From the NCBI RefSeq assembly GCF_030813915.1, contig NZ_JAUSUJ010000026.1:35331-99330 (forward strand): a DNA stretch of 64,000 nt, given 5' to 3'. Shown here in pieces: positions 34,894 to 43,550 of this stretch; positions within the stretch are counted from its first letter, which is position 1; every line of letters starts with the position of its first letter. Made by a program: the position numbers and the translations under genes. The notes under the pieces are model-generated. The model did not search any database. It worked only from the letters and a program-made list of their open reading frames with translations, and had not been told where the DNA came from. Source of the DNA: Rhodoplanes tepidamans. Lineage in GTDB: Bacteria; Pseudomonadota; Alphaproteobacteria; Rhizobiales; Xanthobacteraceae.

Positions 34894-35739
34894 TCACGCC
34901 GGTGCGATGCGCACCTGCACGTCGCGCGGCTTCGCCGTGTAGGGCGCCGAGGTGACCAGCACGCGGGCGCCGGCGGCAGCATACGCGGCGGCGTTGTCGG
35001 GACCGATGCCGCCGGCCGCCGCCACGATGGTCGCCGGCGCCGCCTCCTTGAGGGCGGCGACCAGGGCGGCGATCGCCTCGGGCGAGAACTTTTCCGCCTG
35101 GATCACGTCGGCACCGGCCCGGGCCCAGGCGATCCCCTCGTCGACCGCGTCGACTTCCACCACGACCGTCTTCTCCGGCACGCTCCGGCGCAGCCGGGCG
35201 ACGATCTCGGCGGGCGCGAGGTCGGCCAGGAAGCGCCGGTGCTGGTCGAACACCAGGATGGTCTCCGACAGGCCGAGCCGGTGCGGCACCGCACCGCCCG
35301 CCAGGATCGCCTTGATCGACAGCGCCTTGGCGCCCGGCACCGCCTTGCGGGTGCAGGCGACCGCGACGTCGGGCGCCACCGCGCGGGCCGCCGCGACGAT
35401 CGCCCGCGTCCGCGTGGCGATGCCGGAGGCGATCTCCACGAGCGTCTGGGCCACCTTCCAGCCGCGATGCAGCGCTCCGGCCGGGCCGTGCGCCGCGAGG
35501 ATCGGCCCGCCGGGCCCGACCTCCGTGCCCGATGGCGCGAACAGCTCGACCTGCGCGCCGGCGCGCCCCAGCAGCCGGGCGGCCTCCTCCGAGAGCGCCA
35601 CCACGAGCGGGTCGCGCGCCGTGAAGGTCATGCGGGCCGGCCGCTCCGCGATGCCGAGCGCGTGGGTGGTCAGGTCGCCGAGCGGGACGTCGTCGGCGAG
35701 CAGGGCATCGAGGGCGTGGTCGGGCAGGGCGGGCAGCAT
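34894..35739 (-). CDS. modD: ModD-like pyrophosphorylase (QPRTase fold)
   Basis: A 281-residue protein of the quinolinate phosphoribosyltransferase family. It has the ModD-type opening LLADDVPLGDLTTHALGI, the lysine/arginine segment VACTRKAVPGAKALSIKAIL, and the later AGADVIQAEKFSPEAI. ModD proteins are found next to molybdate genes; their reaction is not settled. A GAGAGG lies 6 nt before the ATG. It is divergent from mop with a ModE-type palindrome between them. True nicotinate-nucleotide pyrophosphorylase (NadC) is the alternative, but the context favours ModD. Confidence 0.85.
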   Translation of the reverse strand: MLPALPDHALDALLADDVPLGDLTTHALGIAERPARMTFTARDPLVVALSEEAARLLGRAGAQVELFAPSGTEVGPGGPILAAHGPAGALHRGWKVAQTLVEIASGIATRTRAIVAAARAVAPDVAVACTRKAVPGAKALSIKAILAGGAVPHRLGLSETILVFDQHRRFLADLAPAEIVARLRRSVPEKTVVVEVDAVDEGIAWARAGADVIQAEKFSPEAIAALVAALKEAAPATIVAAAGGIGPDNAAAYAAAGARVLVTSAPYTAKPRDVQVRIAPA

Positions 35740-35784
35740 CGGGGACCTCTCGGGCGCCGTGGCGGGTCACCGCGCGGCTTGCTG

Positions 35785-35808
35785 TCCTATATATGAAATG
35801 ATACAGGA
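35785..35808. promoter_or_regulatory. ModE-type palindrome between modD and mop
   Basis: A 24-bp imperfect palindrome: TCCTATATA, 6-nt spacer, GATACAGGA, with 7 of 9 arm positions paired. It has the length and spacing of the perfect site at 36204. It is 69 nt before mop and 46 nt before modD. It matches the CTATAT-N-type pattern of molybdate-responsive ModE/MopA sites. Confidence 0.6.
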
Positions 35809-35877
35809 ATCCAGCCTCGTCCGGGGGCCGGACCGGCGGCGAGGCGATGTCGTCATCAACCCCCCAGGGGATCAGCC

Positions 35878-36081
35878 ATGAAGATTTCGGCCCGCAACGT
35901 GATCGAAGGCAAGGTCGTCGAAGTGCACAAGGGCGCCACCACGGCGCATGTCCGGCTCGACATCGGCGGCAGCGTGATCACCGCCTCGATCACCAACGAG
36001 GCGGTCGACGAGCTCGGCCTCGCGGTCGGCGGCAAGGCCTTTGCCGTGATCAAGGCGTCGGACGTGATGGTCGGCGTCTGA
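35878..36081 (+). CDS. mop: Molybdenum-binding protein, single TOBE domain
   Basis: A 67-residue Mop protein, which forms a hexamer that stores molybdate or tungstate in the cytoplasm. The sequence is a single TOBE domain: SARNVIEGKVVEVHKGATT, then VITASITNEAVDELGL and KAFAVIKASDVMVGV. AGGGG lies 8 nt before the ATG. It is divergent from modD with a ModE-like operator between, and upstream of an ABC importer that has a matching operator. It has the full family length. Confidence 0.93.
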   Translation: MKISARNVIEGKVVEVHKGATTAHVRLDIGGSVITASITNEAVDELGLAVGGKAFAVIKASDVMVGV

Positions 36082-36203
36082 ACGCCCGTCTCCTCCGCGT
36101 CCATCCCCCGCCGCCGGCCTCGGCCGGCACCGCCGGCGCGCCAGCCGCGCCGGTCTCCGCCCGTTTCCCGCGTCGCGCGCCGAGGGCGCCGACCCGTGCC
36201 CAA

Positions 36204-36227
36204 AGCTATATCGTAATTGATATAGCT
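36204..36227. promoter_or_regulatory. Perfect ModE-type palindrome before the ABC importer
   Basis: A 24-bp palindrome with perfect 9-bp arms AGCTATATC and GATATAGCT around a 6-nt spacer (GTAATT). It is 30 nt before the binding-protein ATG, so bound regulator would block transcription. It fits the published ModE consensus CGNTATATA-N6-TATATANCG and the related Mo-box of Rhodobacter. Confidence 0.7.
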
Positions 36228-36257
36228 CAACGCTGCCGCCGACTTTCGAGGCCCGTC

Positions 36258-37244
36258 ATGATCCCGACCCGTCGCCGCGTGCTCGCCTCCGGTCTCGCCG
36301 GAGCGGCGCTTTCCGCCCTGCCGCGCCCCGCCCGCTCCCGTCCCGTCGAGGGGCTGGAGATTCTCGGCGCCCCCAATGCCGCGACCATCGTGCTGGTGCG
36401 GCTCCTGGAGACCGGCGGGCTCGCCGCCGCGGCGCCGAACGCCGGCTTCCGCCTGTGGCGCGACACCGACGACCTGCGCGCCGGCCTCGTGTCCGGCCGC
36501 TCGCGGCTGATCACCACGCCGAGCCACGTGCCGGCGAATCTCGCCAACCGCGGCATGCCGATGCGGCTCCTCGCGATCATCAGCATGGGGCATCTGTCGC
36601 TCGTCTCCGGCGACGAGACGATCCGGTCGTTCCAGGACCTGCGCGGCAAGGCGCTGATCGGCTTCTTCCGCAACGACATGCCGGATCTCGTCTTCCGCAC
36701 CATCGCCAGGCGCGAGGGGCTCGACCCCGACAAGGACATGACCATCACGTACACGCGCAACCCGTCCGAGGCGGCCCAGATGATGGGGGCCGGCCAGGCG
36801 GCGACCGCGATCCTGCACGAGCCCTCGGCGACCGCCGCGATCGCCATGGCCAGGCAGCAGGGCCGCACCTTGCGCCGGGTGGTCAGCCTGCAGGAGATGT
36901 GGGGCCGGCATTACGGCAAGCCGCGCATCCCGATGGCGGGCGTCGCCCTTCACCAGAGCCTGATCGACGAGTCGCCCGAGCTGCTGGCGGCGCTGCGCCA
37001 GGGCCTCGCCCCGGCCAGGGACTGGGTGCTGGCGAACCGCCAGGAGGCGGCCGCGCTGGCCGAGCAGAAGATGGGCATCAAGCCGGGCATCTTCGTCGCC
37101 TCGCTCGATCACTTCCACATCGACGTGCAGTCGGCCCGCGCCATGAAGGCCGAGCTGGAGACCTTCTACGGCGCGATCCTGGATCTGCAGCCCGCGGCGC
37201 TCGGCGGCCGGCTGCCGGCGGACGCGTTCTATCTCGACCTGTGA
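36258..37244 (+). CDS. ABC transporter substrate-binding protein (NitT/TauT type) under a ModE-like operator
   Basis: A 328-residue periplasmic protein with a twin-arginine-like signal (PTRRRVLASGLAGAALSALP). The fold is NMT1/SsuA-like: LEILGAPNAATIVLVRLLE, FRLWRDTDDLRAGLVSG, the SFQDLRGKALIGFF segment, and TAILHEPSATAA. GAGG lies 7 nt before the ATG at 36258. The gene starts the importer with the permease (1-nt overlap) and ATPase genes. The perfect ModE-type palindrome 30 nt upstream and the mop/modD neighbours suggest a role in molybdate or tungstate supply, or in uptake of a compound handled by a Mo enzyme. The ligand is unknown. Confidence 0.82.
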   Translation: MIPTRRRVLASGLAGAALSALPRPARSRPVEGLEILGAPNAATIVLVRLLETGGLAAAAPNAGFRLWRDTDDLRAGLVSGRSRLITTPSHVPANLANRGMPMRLLAIISMGHLSLVSGDETIRSFQDLRGKALIGFFRNDMPDLVFRTIARREGLDPDKDMTITYTRNPSEAAQMMGAGQAATAILHEPSATAAIAMARQQGRTLRRVVSLQEMWGRHYGKPRIPMAGVALHQSLIDESPELLAALRQGLAPARDWVLANRQEAAALAEQKMGIKPGIFVASLDHFHIDVQSARAMKAELETFYGAILDLQPAALGGRLPADAFYLDL

Positions 37245-38011
37245 TGCCGCACCGTCTGGCCCGTGCCGCGCTCGGTCTCGCCGGCCTCGCCGTGGTGGCG
37301 GCCGGCTGGCAGGCCGGCTGGCGCATGCTCGGCCCGTTCGTGCTGCCGCAGCCCGCCGAGACGGTGGAGACGCTCGCCCGGCTGGTCGTCGACGGCGAGG
37401 CGGGGCCGGCCCTGCGGGTGACCATCGTCAACGCGCTCGGCGGCTGGGCGGCCGGCGCCGCGCTCGGCACCGGGCTCGGCATCGCGGCCGGGCTCGCCTG
37501 GCCGCTCGGCGCGGCGCTGCGGCCGGTGATGACCGTGACGCTCGGCACGCCGCCGATCGCCTTCGTGGTGCTGGCGCTCCTGTGGTTCGGCCCGCAGGGC
37601 GGCGCGCCCGCCTTCACGGTGCTGGTGACGACGGCGCCGATCGTCTTCGCCGGCGCCGCCCAGGGCGTCGCGGCGCGCGACCCGCAGCTCTCCGAGATGG
37701 CGCGGGTGTGCGGGGCGCCGCCGCTGCTGCGGCTGCGCGCCCTCCTCCTGCCGCAGCTCCTCGATCACCTGCTGCCGGCGCTCGCCACCGCGCTCGCCTT
37801 CGCCTGGAAGGTCGCGGTGATGGCCGAGGTGCTGGCCGGCGGCAGCGGCATCGGCGGCAGGATCGCCGAGGCGCGCGCCCATCTGGATCTCGCCGAGACG
37901 ATGGCGTGGATCCTGCTGATCGTCGGCCTGCTGCTGGTCTGCGACGGTCTGCTGCTGGCGCCGATGCGGCGCGTGCTGCGCGGCCGCCGGCCGCATGTCG
38001 CGGCGGGGTGA
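37244..38011 (+). CDS. ABC transporter permease (NitT/TauT type)
   Basis: A 255-residue inner-membrane permease with about six membrane segments. The EAA region is seen around PQLSEMARVCGAPPLLRLRA with LLLPQLLDHLLPALATALAF after it. The ATG overlaps the binding-protein stop by one base (TGATG). It is a little short for the family but shows both ends. It forms the channel with the ATPase encoded 3 nt downstream. Confidence 0.85.
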   Translation: MPHRLARAALGLAGLAVVAAGWQAGWRMLGPFVLPQPAETVETLARLVVDGEAGPALRVTIVNALGGWAAGAALGTGLGIAAGLAWPLGAALRPVMTVTLGTPPIAFVVLALLWFGPQGGAPAFTVLVTTAPIVFAGAAQGVAARDPQLSEMARVCGAPPLLRLRALLLPQLLDHLLPALATALAFAWKVAVMAEVLAGGSGIGGRIAEARAHLDLAETMAWILLIVGLLLVCDGLLLAPMRRVLRGRRPHVAAG

Positions 38012-38014
38012 GCC

Positions 38015-38761
38015 GTGCTGCGCTTCGACGAGGTCACGCTGCGCTGGGGCGACGGCCCGGTGCTCGAACGGTTCGACCTCGCGGTCGCGCCCGGCGAGGT
38101 CGCGGTGCTGCTCGGGCCGTCGGGCTGCGGCAAGACGAGCCTGCTGCGGCTCGCCAGCGGCCTCGTGCGGCCGAGCGGCGGCCGCGTCGTCAACGGCTTC
38201 CGGCGCACCGCCGTGGTGTTCCAGGAGCCGCGGCTGCTGCCGTGGTGGTCGGCGCGCGACAACGTCGCCTTCGCGCTGCTGGCGCAAGGAGTGTCGCGCG
38301 ACGCAGCGCGCGAAAAGGCGGGCGGGCTGCTCGGCCGCTTCGGCTTCTCGGCGGCCGATTGCGCCAAGCGGCCCGACGCGCTGTCGGGCGGCATGCAGAG
38401 CCGCGTCGCCGTCGCCCGCGCGCTCGCCGCGACGCCCGACCTGGTGCTGATGGACGAGCCCTTCGCGGCCCTCGACGTCGGGCTGCGCCGCGACCTGCAG
38501 GACCTGGTGCGCGGCGCGGTGAGCGACACCGGGCTCGCCGCGCTGTTCGTCACGCACGACGTCACCGAGGCGGTTCGGCTCGCCGACCGCCTGCTGGTGC
38601 TCTCGGCGCGGCCGGCCCGCATCGTCCACGACGAGCGGGTGGCGCCGGTCGCGGAGCCGTCGGCGATTCACCGCGCCGCCGCCGCGCTTCTCGACCGCCC
38701 CGCCGTGCGGGCGGCGCTGCTGGGGCCCGGCGGGGTGGTCCAGAGCAGCTTCCGGCGGTGA
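38015..38761 (+). CDS. ABC transporter ATP-binding protein (NitT/TauT type)
   Basis: A 248-residue ATPase. Walker A is LLGPSGCGKTSLLRL, the signature is LSGGMQSRVAVARAL, and Walker B is LVLMDEPFAALD; the switch histidine is in VTHDVTEA. The GTG start at 38015 follows the permease stop after 3 nt, with GGGGTGAG before it. It lacks the C-terminal TOBE domain that ModC proteins carry, so it is not a classical molybdate ATPase. It completes the ModE-operator importer. Confidence 0.9.
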   Translation: MLRFDEVTLRWGDGPVLERFDLAVAPGEVAVLLGPSGCGKTSLLRLASGLVRPSGGRVVNGFRRTAVVFQEPRLLPWWSARDNVAFALLAQGVSRDAAREKAGGLLGRFGFSAADCAKRPDALSGGMQSRVAVARALAATPDLVLMDEPFAALDVGLRRDLQDLVRGAVSDTGLAALFVTHDVTEAVRLADRLLVLSARPARIVHDERVAPVAEPSAIHRAAAALLDRPAVRAALLGPGGVVQSSFRR

Positions 38762-38785
38762 CGACCCGGGCCCCGACTTGTGCTC

Positions 38786-38853
38786 GTCCCCGCGAAGGCG
38801 GGGACCCAGGGGCCGCACGACGTGTCGCTCTGGATTCCCGCTTTCGCGGGAAT
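38786..38853. repeat. Double-hairpin repeat in a convergent gap
   Basis: Two separate stem-loops with 8-bp perfect stems and 4-nt loops: GTCCCCGC-gaag-GCGGGGAC (38786-38805) and ATTCCCGC-tttc-GCGGGAAT (38834-38853). The pair fills the gap between the convergent ABC ATPase and small membrane protein genes. It resembles widespread alphaproteobacterial repeats and could act as a bidirectional terminator, although no T-tract follows. Confidence 0.75.
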
Positions 38854-38888
38854 GAGCGGAGTGTGGATCGGCTTCAGTGGAAACCGCT

Positions 38889-39107
38889 CTACCGCTCCGT
38901 CGCCCGTTGCCGCCGGGCCACGAACCACGCCGTGACGGCGACCGGCACGCCGAGCGTCAGCCAGGACACGATATCGAGGAGGCCGTCGCCGACCAGGGCG
39001 GCGAGCAGGCCGGCGCTGCTGAGCACGGCGAGCGCGATCGGCCACGCCCAGATGCGGGCCGCGCTGTCGCGCCGTACGGCGGGCCTGCGGGACGTGGTCA
39101 CGCTCAT
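38889..39107 (-). CDS. Small membrane protein next to the PepSY gene
   Basis: A 72-residue protein with two hydrophobic segments (IWAWPIALAVLSSAGLLAAL and IVSWLTLGVPVAVTAWFVA). Its ATG overlaps the PepSY gene stop (ATGA), so it is co-translated. Small two-span proteins often follow PepSY iron-reductase-like proteins, but their role is not known. It is short and could be missed by automatic annotation. Confidence 0.75.
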   Translation of the reverse strand: MSVTTSRRPAVRRDSAARIWAWPIALAVLSSAGLLAALVGDGLLDIVSWLTLGVPVAVTAWFVARRQRATER

Positions 39108-40264
39108 TCGGCCGGCTGCGTCGACGGGGCGGAGGGGATCGCGTCGGGCGCCGCGACGCGGCGGACGCCGACCCGCGAGCGGCGGCGCGCGATCCACAGA
39201 TAGAGGCCGCTCCCGAGCACCACGATGGTGATCACGTCGAGCACGGCCCAGATGATCTTCAGCGGCATGCCGCCGTAGTCGCCGAAATGCAGCGGCTGCG
39301 AGACCAGGAGCGCGGTGAGGTACCAGGGCAGCTCGCGCGTCGCCGTGACGGTCGCGGTCTCGCCGTCGACCAGCACGGGCGTCATCAGCCGTGCGGTGAG
39401 CGGCGTCTCGCCCCGCATGAACACCACGAAATGGTGCTGGTCGGTGTAGTAGGGCGCCTTGGGGAAGGCCATGAAGAAGGTCGTCTTGCCGGGCGTGACG
39501 GCGCGCGCCGCATCGACCGCCGCCTGCACCGAGCCGTGCTGCGCCAGCGGCGGCTTGTCGGCGTAAGGCCGCACCATCTCGGCCAGCTCGGTCTTCTGCC
39601 AGTAGCCGATCATCAGCTCGGCCCAGGTGTTGATCGTGCCGGTGAGGCCGACGACGAGCGCCCAGACGATGGTGACGGCCCCGAGCAGGTTGTGCAGGTC
39701 GAGCCAGCGGGCCCGCGAGGACGACGCCCGCACCGTGCCGAAGTCGAGCCGCCGCATGAACGGCGCGTAGAGCACGACGCCGGACACGATCGCGACGGCG
39801 AACAGGATCCCCATCGCGCCGAGGAACAGCTTGCCGGGCAGCCCGGCGAACATGTCGACATGGAGCTGCAGCATCACGTGCATGAAGCCGCCGGGCTCCG
39901 GCTGGCCCAGCACCTCGGCGGTGCGGCCGTCGAGCGTGACGAGGCGGTTGTCGGTGACGGGCGACGTGTAGGTCGGCGACACCACGACATGCACCAGCTC
40001 CGCCTCGTCGCGGTCCCACACGACGTAGTGCGGCACGTAGCCCGGAAACCGCGCCGTGCCGACCGCGACGATGCGGTCGAGATCGGCCATCGGCGTGCCG
40101 GCCGGCAGCGCCGCGGGCTCCGCCGTCTCGCCGGTCAGGTGCTCGATCTCGTGGTGGAAGATCAGCGGCAGCCCGGTGAGGCACAGCATCAGCAGGAACA
40201 GCGTCGAGATCAGGCTGGTCCAGGTGTGCACCTTCGACCACGCCTTGATGGCGCGCGGCGTCAT
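39104..40264 (-). CDS. PepSY-associated membrane helix protein (siderophore reductase-like)
   Basis: A 386-residue inner-membrane protein. It has an N-terminal membrane segment after KVHTWTSLISTLFLLMLCLT, a periplasmic PepSY-like part, and a later RWLDLHNLLGAVTIVWALVV with a final segment IWAVLDVITIVVLGSGLYLW. Histidines in KVHTW, LQLHVDMF and DLHNLLG are in positions used for heme in this family. The ATG at 40264 has GAGG upstream. It is divergent from a TonB siderophore receptor. Such proteins (FoxB-like) reduce or handle iron-siderophores in the periplasm. Confidence 0.85.
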   Translation of the reverse strand: MTPRAIKAWSKVHTWTSLISTLFLLMLCLTGLPLIFHHEIEHLTGETAEPAALPAGTPMADLDRIVAVGTARFPGYVPHYVVWDRDEAELVHVVVSPTYTSPVTDNRLVTLDGRTAEVLGQPEPGGFMHVMLQLHVDMFAGLPGKLFLGAMGILFAVAIVSGVVLYAPFMRRLDFGTVRASSSRARWLDLHNLLGAVTIVWALVVGLTGTINTWAELMIGYWQKTELAEMVRPYADKPPLAQHGSVQAAVDAARAVTPGKTTFFMAFPKAPYYTDQHHFVVFMRGETPLTARLMTPVLVDGETATVTATRELPWYLTALLVSQPLHFGDYGGMPLKIIWAVLDVITIVVLGSGLYLWIARRRSRVGVRRVAAPDAIPSAPSTQPAE

Positions 40265-40576
40265 CGGGCGGCCTCGCGCGGTGTCGCGGCCTCGCGCTGT
40301 ATCGCGACGGAGACGGGACGCGGACGGGCCGGATCGCGGGGGTCGATGTCGGTCATGCTCCGCCCGTAGCACACGCGCACGGCGCAGAACAATCGCGCCG
40401 GCCCGCACGCACCCCAGTTCAAAACGATTCCAAGGCTGGACTTGTTACAGTTCGGGCTTGTGGTTCTGGTGCATCGGTTCCTTTGCGAGACCGTCACTGA
40501 GCACGGTTTCCGTTGTCGCTCATAACGAACCGAACTAACGCTCGCCATCCGATCTCGTGAAGACAGTGGGGGCGTC
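40265..40576. promoter_or_regulatory. Divergent promoter region of the PepSY and TonB receptor genes
   Basis: A 312-base gap with no gene. It is richer in A/T than the flanks near 40420-40545. CGGTTT at 40504-40509 and AACCG at 40528-40532 are the ends of an imperfect inverted repeat (40504-40532) whose inner parts are CCGTT and AACG. It could bind an iron regulator, but it does not match the Irr or Fur boxes I know. A GTGGGGG sits before the receptor ATG. Confidence 0.4.
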
Positions 40577-42769
40577 ATGGTTGTGGGAGACGATCGGTCC
40601 GGTCTCGTTCGCCTGCTGGCGACGAGCTCGATGCTGGCCCTGACGTGGGCCGGCGCCGCGCAGGCGCAGTCGAGCGGCGCGGTGTCGCTGGATACCATCG
40701 AGGTGACGGGCAATCGCAGCACGGCCGCTCCCACGACCGGCGACCGCACCCTCGGCCGCACCGCCGGCGAGCGCGCCGCGGCACCGGTGGTGACCGACGG
40801 CTACGTGCCGGTCGCGACCACGGTCGGCACCAAGACGCAGACCCCGGTGCTGGAGACGCCGCAGTCGATTTCGGTCGTCACGCGGGAGCAGATGGACGAC
40901 CGCGGCGTGAAATCGCTCAACGAGGCGATCGCCTACACGCCCGGCGTCACCAATACCATGTGGGGCTACGACCCGCGCTACAACGCCTTCATGATTCGCG
41001 GCTTCGACGCGACCTACACGGGCGTGTTCCGCGACGGGCTGCGCGAGCTGAACGGCAATCTGGCGATCTTCCGGGTCGAGCCCTACGGGCTCGACAGCAT
41101 CGCCATCCTGCGCGGGCCGTCGTCGGCGCTGTACAGCCAGAGCGCGCCGGGCGGCATGGTCGAGCTGATCAGCAGGCGGCCGCAGGCGACGGCCAGGCGC
41201 GAGATCGAGGTGCAGCTCGGCACCCAGGAGCGCTATCAGGGCGCCTTCGACATCACCGGGCCGGCCAACGACGACAAGACGCTGCTGTACCGCCTCACCG
41301 GCGTCGCCCGCGACAGCAAGACGCCGATGTCGTTCGTGCCCGACGACATCCTCTATCTGGCGCCGGCCGTCACCTGGGCCCCGAACGCCGACACCAGCCT
41401 CACGGTGCTCTCCGAGATCTCGCGCAGCGTCTACGGCGGCACCTCGGCCTACTGGAACCAGAACGGCCAGGTCGACACCCGGCTGCCGCTCGGCGATCCG
41501 AACTACAACGACTCGGTGCAGGAGCAGAGCCGCATCGGCTGGGCGTTCGAGCACCGCGTCGACGACATCCTGACGGTGCGCCAGAATTTTCGTTATGCGC
41601 GCATCGCCGTCGACTACCGCTACGCCGGTCTCGGGGTCGTCGACTGGACGGCCGGCAGCGCGAGCCGGTTCCACGAGCACTACCTGGCCCATCTCGACAC
41701 GGTCGTGGTGGACAACCAGGCCCAGGTGAAGGTGGCGACCGGGGCGATCAGCCACACCATCCTGGCCGGCGTCGACTACGCCTATGGCGACTACCGGCAG
41801 AAGTGGGGCTCCAACTTCACGTCGTCGCCGCCGCTGAACCTCGACACGCTCGACTACGGCTCGCAATACTTCGCCGATCCGGCCATCACGTCGGCGGCCG
41901 GGCTGAAGCAGCACCAGACCGGTGTCTATCTGCAGGACCAGGCGCGTCTCGGCGAGCTCCTGCTGACGCTCGGCGGCCGCCACGACTGGCTGACCCGCGA
42001 CTACTACAATCTCGGCGTCGGCGGAGAGCGCGAGGATTCGGCCTGGTCGGGTCGTGTCGGCCTCACCTGGCTCACGTCGCTCGGCATCGCGCCCTATGTC
42101 AGCTACTCCACCTCGTTCTCGCCGATGCTGACGGTGGCGAACAACGGTGGCGATCTGTTCGCGCCGACAACGGCGCAGGGCGGCGAGGTCGGCGTCAAGT
42201 ACAAGCCGGAGGGCATCAACGCCCTGTTCACGGTGGCGCTGTTCGACATCGACCAGCAGAACGTCGTCGTCTACGACCCGGCGACCCTCGACTCCCGCCA
42301 GTTCGGCGCCGTGCATTCGCGCGGCCTGGAGGTCGAGGCGACGACCTCGCTGAAGAACGGCTTCAGCGGCAGCCTCGCCTATACGTATCTGGATCTCGAG
42401 GTCACCGAGGGCCTGGCCACCGAGGTCGGCCGCATGCCGTCCGGCGTGCCCAACCATCAGGTCGCCGTGTGGGCGAACTACAAGGTTCCGGAGGAGCACG
42501 CCCTGCGCGGCCTCGGCATGGGCATGGGGGTGCGCTGGATCGGGCCGAGCTGGGGCGACGACTCCAACACCTTCAGGAACGACTCGGCCTATGTGATCGA
42601 CGGCATGCTCGGCTACGACGTCGGCGGCGTCGTCGCGTCGATGAAGGGCGTCGAGCTGAAGGTCAACGCGACGAATCTGCTCGGCGAGCAGTACACCACC
42701 TGCAAGGGCGGCTACTGCTACCTCTCGGAGGACCGCCGGGTGATCGGCAGCGTGAAGTACCGGTGGTGA
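40577..42769 (+). CDS. TonB-dependent siderophore receptor
   Basis: A 730-residue outer-membrane beta-barrel. The signal peptide ends near AQAQ (residue 31), and the TonB box region is LDTIEVTGN. The plug domain has TPQSISVVTREQMDDRGVKS, and the segments RGPSSALYSQSAPGGMVELI and FMIRGFDATY are typical of siderophore receptors. The barrel ends with the aromatic GSVKYRW. The last strand pair has a cysteine pair (TTCKGGYC), as in the second receptor of this window. It likely imports a ferric siderophore, with the divergent PepSY protein helping in the periplasm. The siderophore is unknown. Confidence 0.93.
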   Translation: MVVGDDRSGLVRLLATSSMLALTWAGAAQAQSSGAVSLDTIEVTGNRSTAAPTTGDRTLGRTAGERAAAPVVTDGYVPVATTVGTKTQTPVLETPQSISVVTREQMDDRGVKSLNEAIAYTPGVTNTMWGYDPRYNAFMIRGFDATYTGVFRDGLRELNGNLAIFRVEPYGLDSIAILRGPSSALYSQSAPGGMVELISRRPQATARREIEVQLGTQERYQGAFDITGPANDDKTLLYRLTGVARDSKTPMSFVPDDILYLAPAVTWAPNADTSLTVLSEISRSVYGGTSAYWNQNGQVDTRLPLGDPNYNDSVQEQSRIGWAFEHRVDDILTVRQNFRYARIAVDYRYAGLGVVDWTAGSASRFHEHYLAHLDTVVVDNQAQVKVATGAISHTILAGVDYAYGDYRQKWGSNFTSSPPLNLDTLDYGSQYFADPAITSAAGLKQHQTGVYLQDQARLGELLLTLGGRHDWLTRDYYNLGVGGEREDSAWSGRVGLTWLTSLGIAPYVSYSTSFSPMLTVANNGGDLFAPTTAQGGEVGVKYKPEGINALFTVALFDIDQQNVVVYDPATLDSRQFGAVHSRGLEVEATTSLKNGFSGSLAYTYLDLEVTEGLATEVGRMPSGVPNHQVAVWANYKVPEEHALRGLGMGMGVRWIGPSWGDDSNTFRNDSAYVIDGMLGYDVGGVVASMKGVELKVNATNLLGEQYTTCKGGYCYLSEDRRVIGSVKYRW

Positions 42770-42803
42770 GGGGGCGCCTCGGACAGGGCTCTGATCAGGT
42801 GGC

Positions 42804-42943
42804 GGTCATTCCGGGGCGCCGCACTCGGATCGGCGCTTCGCGCCGCCCGAGCACAGGCTCCGCGGCGAACCCGGAATCCAGCCGAGGATTCGGAGACTGT
42901 CGCTGGATTCCGGGTTCGCACCTGCGGTGCGCCCCGGAATGAC
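42804..42943. repeat. Large dispersed palindrome in a convergent gap
   Basis: A full copy with outer arms CGGTCATTCCGGGGCGC and GCGCCCCGGAATGACGG, and perfect 18-bp inner arms at 42865-42882 and 42902-42919. The left spacer holds an extra small hairpin (CGGCGCTTCGCGCCG). It separates the convergent TonB receptor and RidA genes. Confidence 0.85.
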
Positions 42944-42969
42944 GGGGGAGCTGGGCACCCGGAAACAGA

Positions 42970-43365
42970 TCACACCGCCGCGATCGCCTCGACCTCCAGC
43001 AGGAAGTTCGGGTTGGCGAGGCCGCGGAGCACGCACAGGGTGGAGGCCGGCGGGCTGTCGCCGAACCAGTCGCGCAGGATGGCGCGGGCCTTCGGCACGT
43101 CGTGCGGATTGCAGACGTAGATCGTCACCTTGGTGACGTCCGCGAAGGTCGCGCCGCCGGCCGCGAGCGCCTTCCCGAGGTTCGTCATCACCATCTCGGT
43201 CTGGGCGGCGAAGTCGTCCGGCGGCAGCACCGTGCCGGACGGGTCGGCCGCCACCTGGCCGGCGCAGAAGACCAGCCGGGTCGCGCCCTCGACGCTCACG
43301 CTGTGCGAGTAGTTCGAGAACGGCGCGTGGATGTCGGGCGGGCAGGTGCGGGTGATCCGGGTCAT
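42970..43365 (-). CDS. RidA-family (YjgF/UK114) protein
   Basis: A 131-residue protein of the RidA family, which hydrolyses reactive enamines/imines made by PLP enzymes, or does related deaminations. Typical segments are HAPFSNYSHSVSVEGATRLV, GQVAADPSGTVLPP, QTEMVMTNLGKALAAGGATF and VTKVTIYVCNP. A perfect AGGAGG sits 7 nt before the ATG at 43365. The usual arginine of RidA near the C-terminus is in VLRGLANPNFLLEVEAIAA. It is divergent from a small zinc-ribbon gene. Its exact substrate is not known. Confidence 0.87.
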   Translation of the reverse strand: MTRITRTCPPDIHAPFSNYSHSVSVEGATRLVFCAGQVAADPSGTVLPPDDFAAQTEMVMTNLGKALAAGGATFADVTKVTIYVCNPHDVPKARAILRDWFGDSPPASTLCVLRGLANPNFLLEVEAIAAV

Positions 43366-43550
43366 CGGGGCCTCCTGGGGGTGAAGGGAGCCGTGGGGGC
43401 CGGGCCGGGCGCGGGGGTGATTCGGGACCCGGTCCGGCTGCGGCGGTGCCGCTCCGGTGGGCAAGGGGGCTTTCGGACTAGGTAACTGCCCTGAATTGTG
43501 CCACGGCTGAAAACGGATTTCGAATACGCCCCGCAACCGAGTGTGGGGCC

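Noticed and set aside
36258..38761. Classical modABC molybdate transporter
   Set aside because: The binding protein is of the NMT1/SsuA type and the ATPase lacks a TOBE domain, so only the regulation suggests molybdenum.
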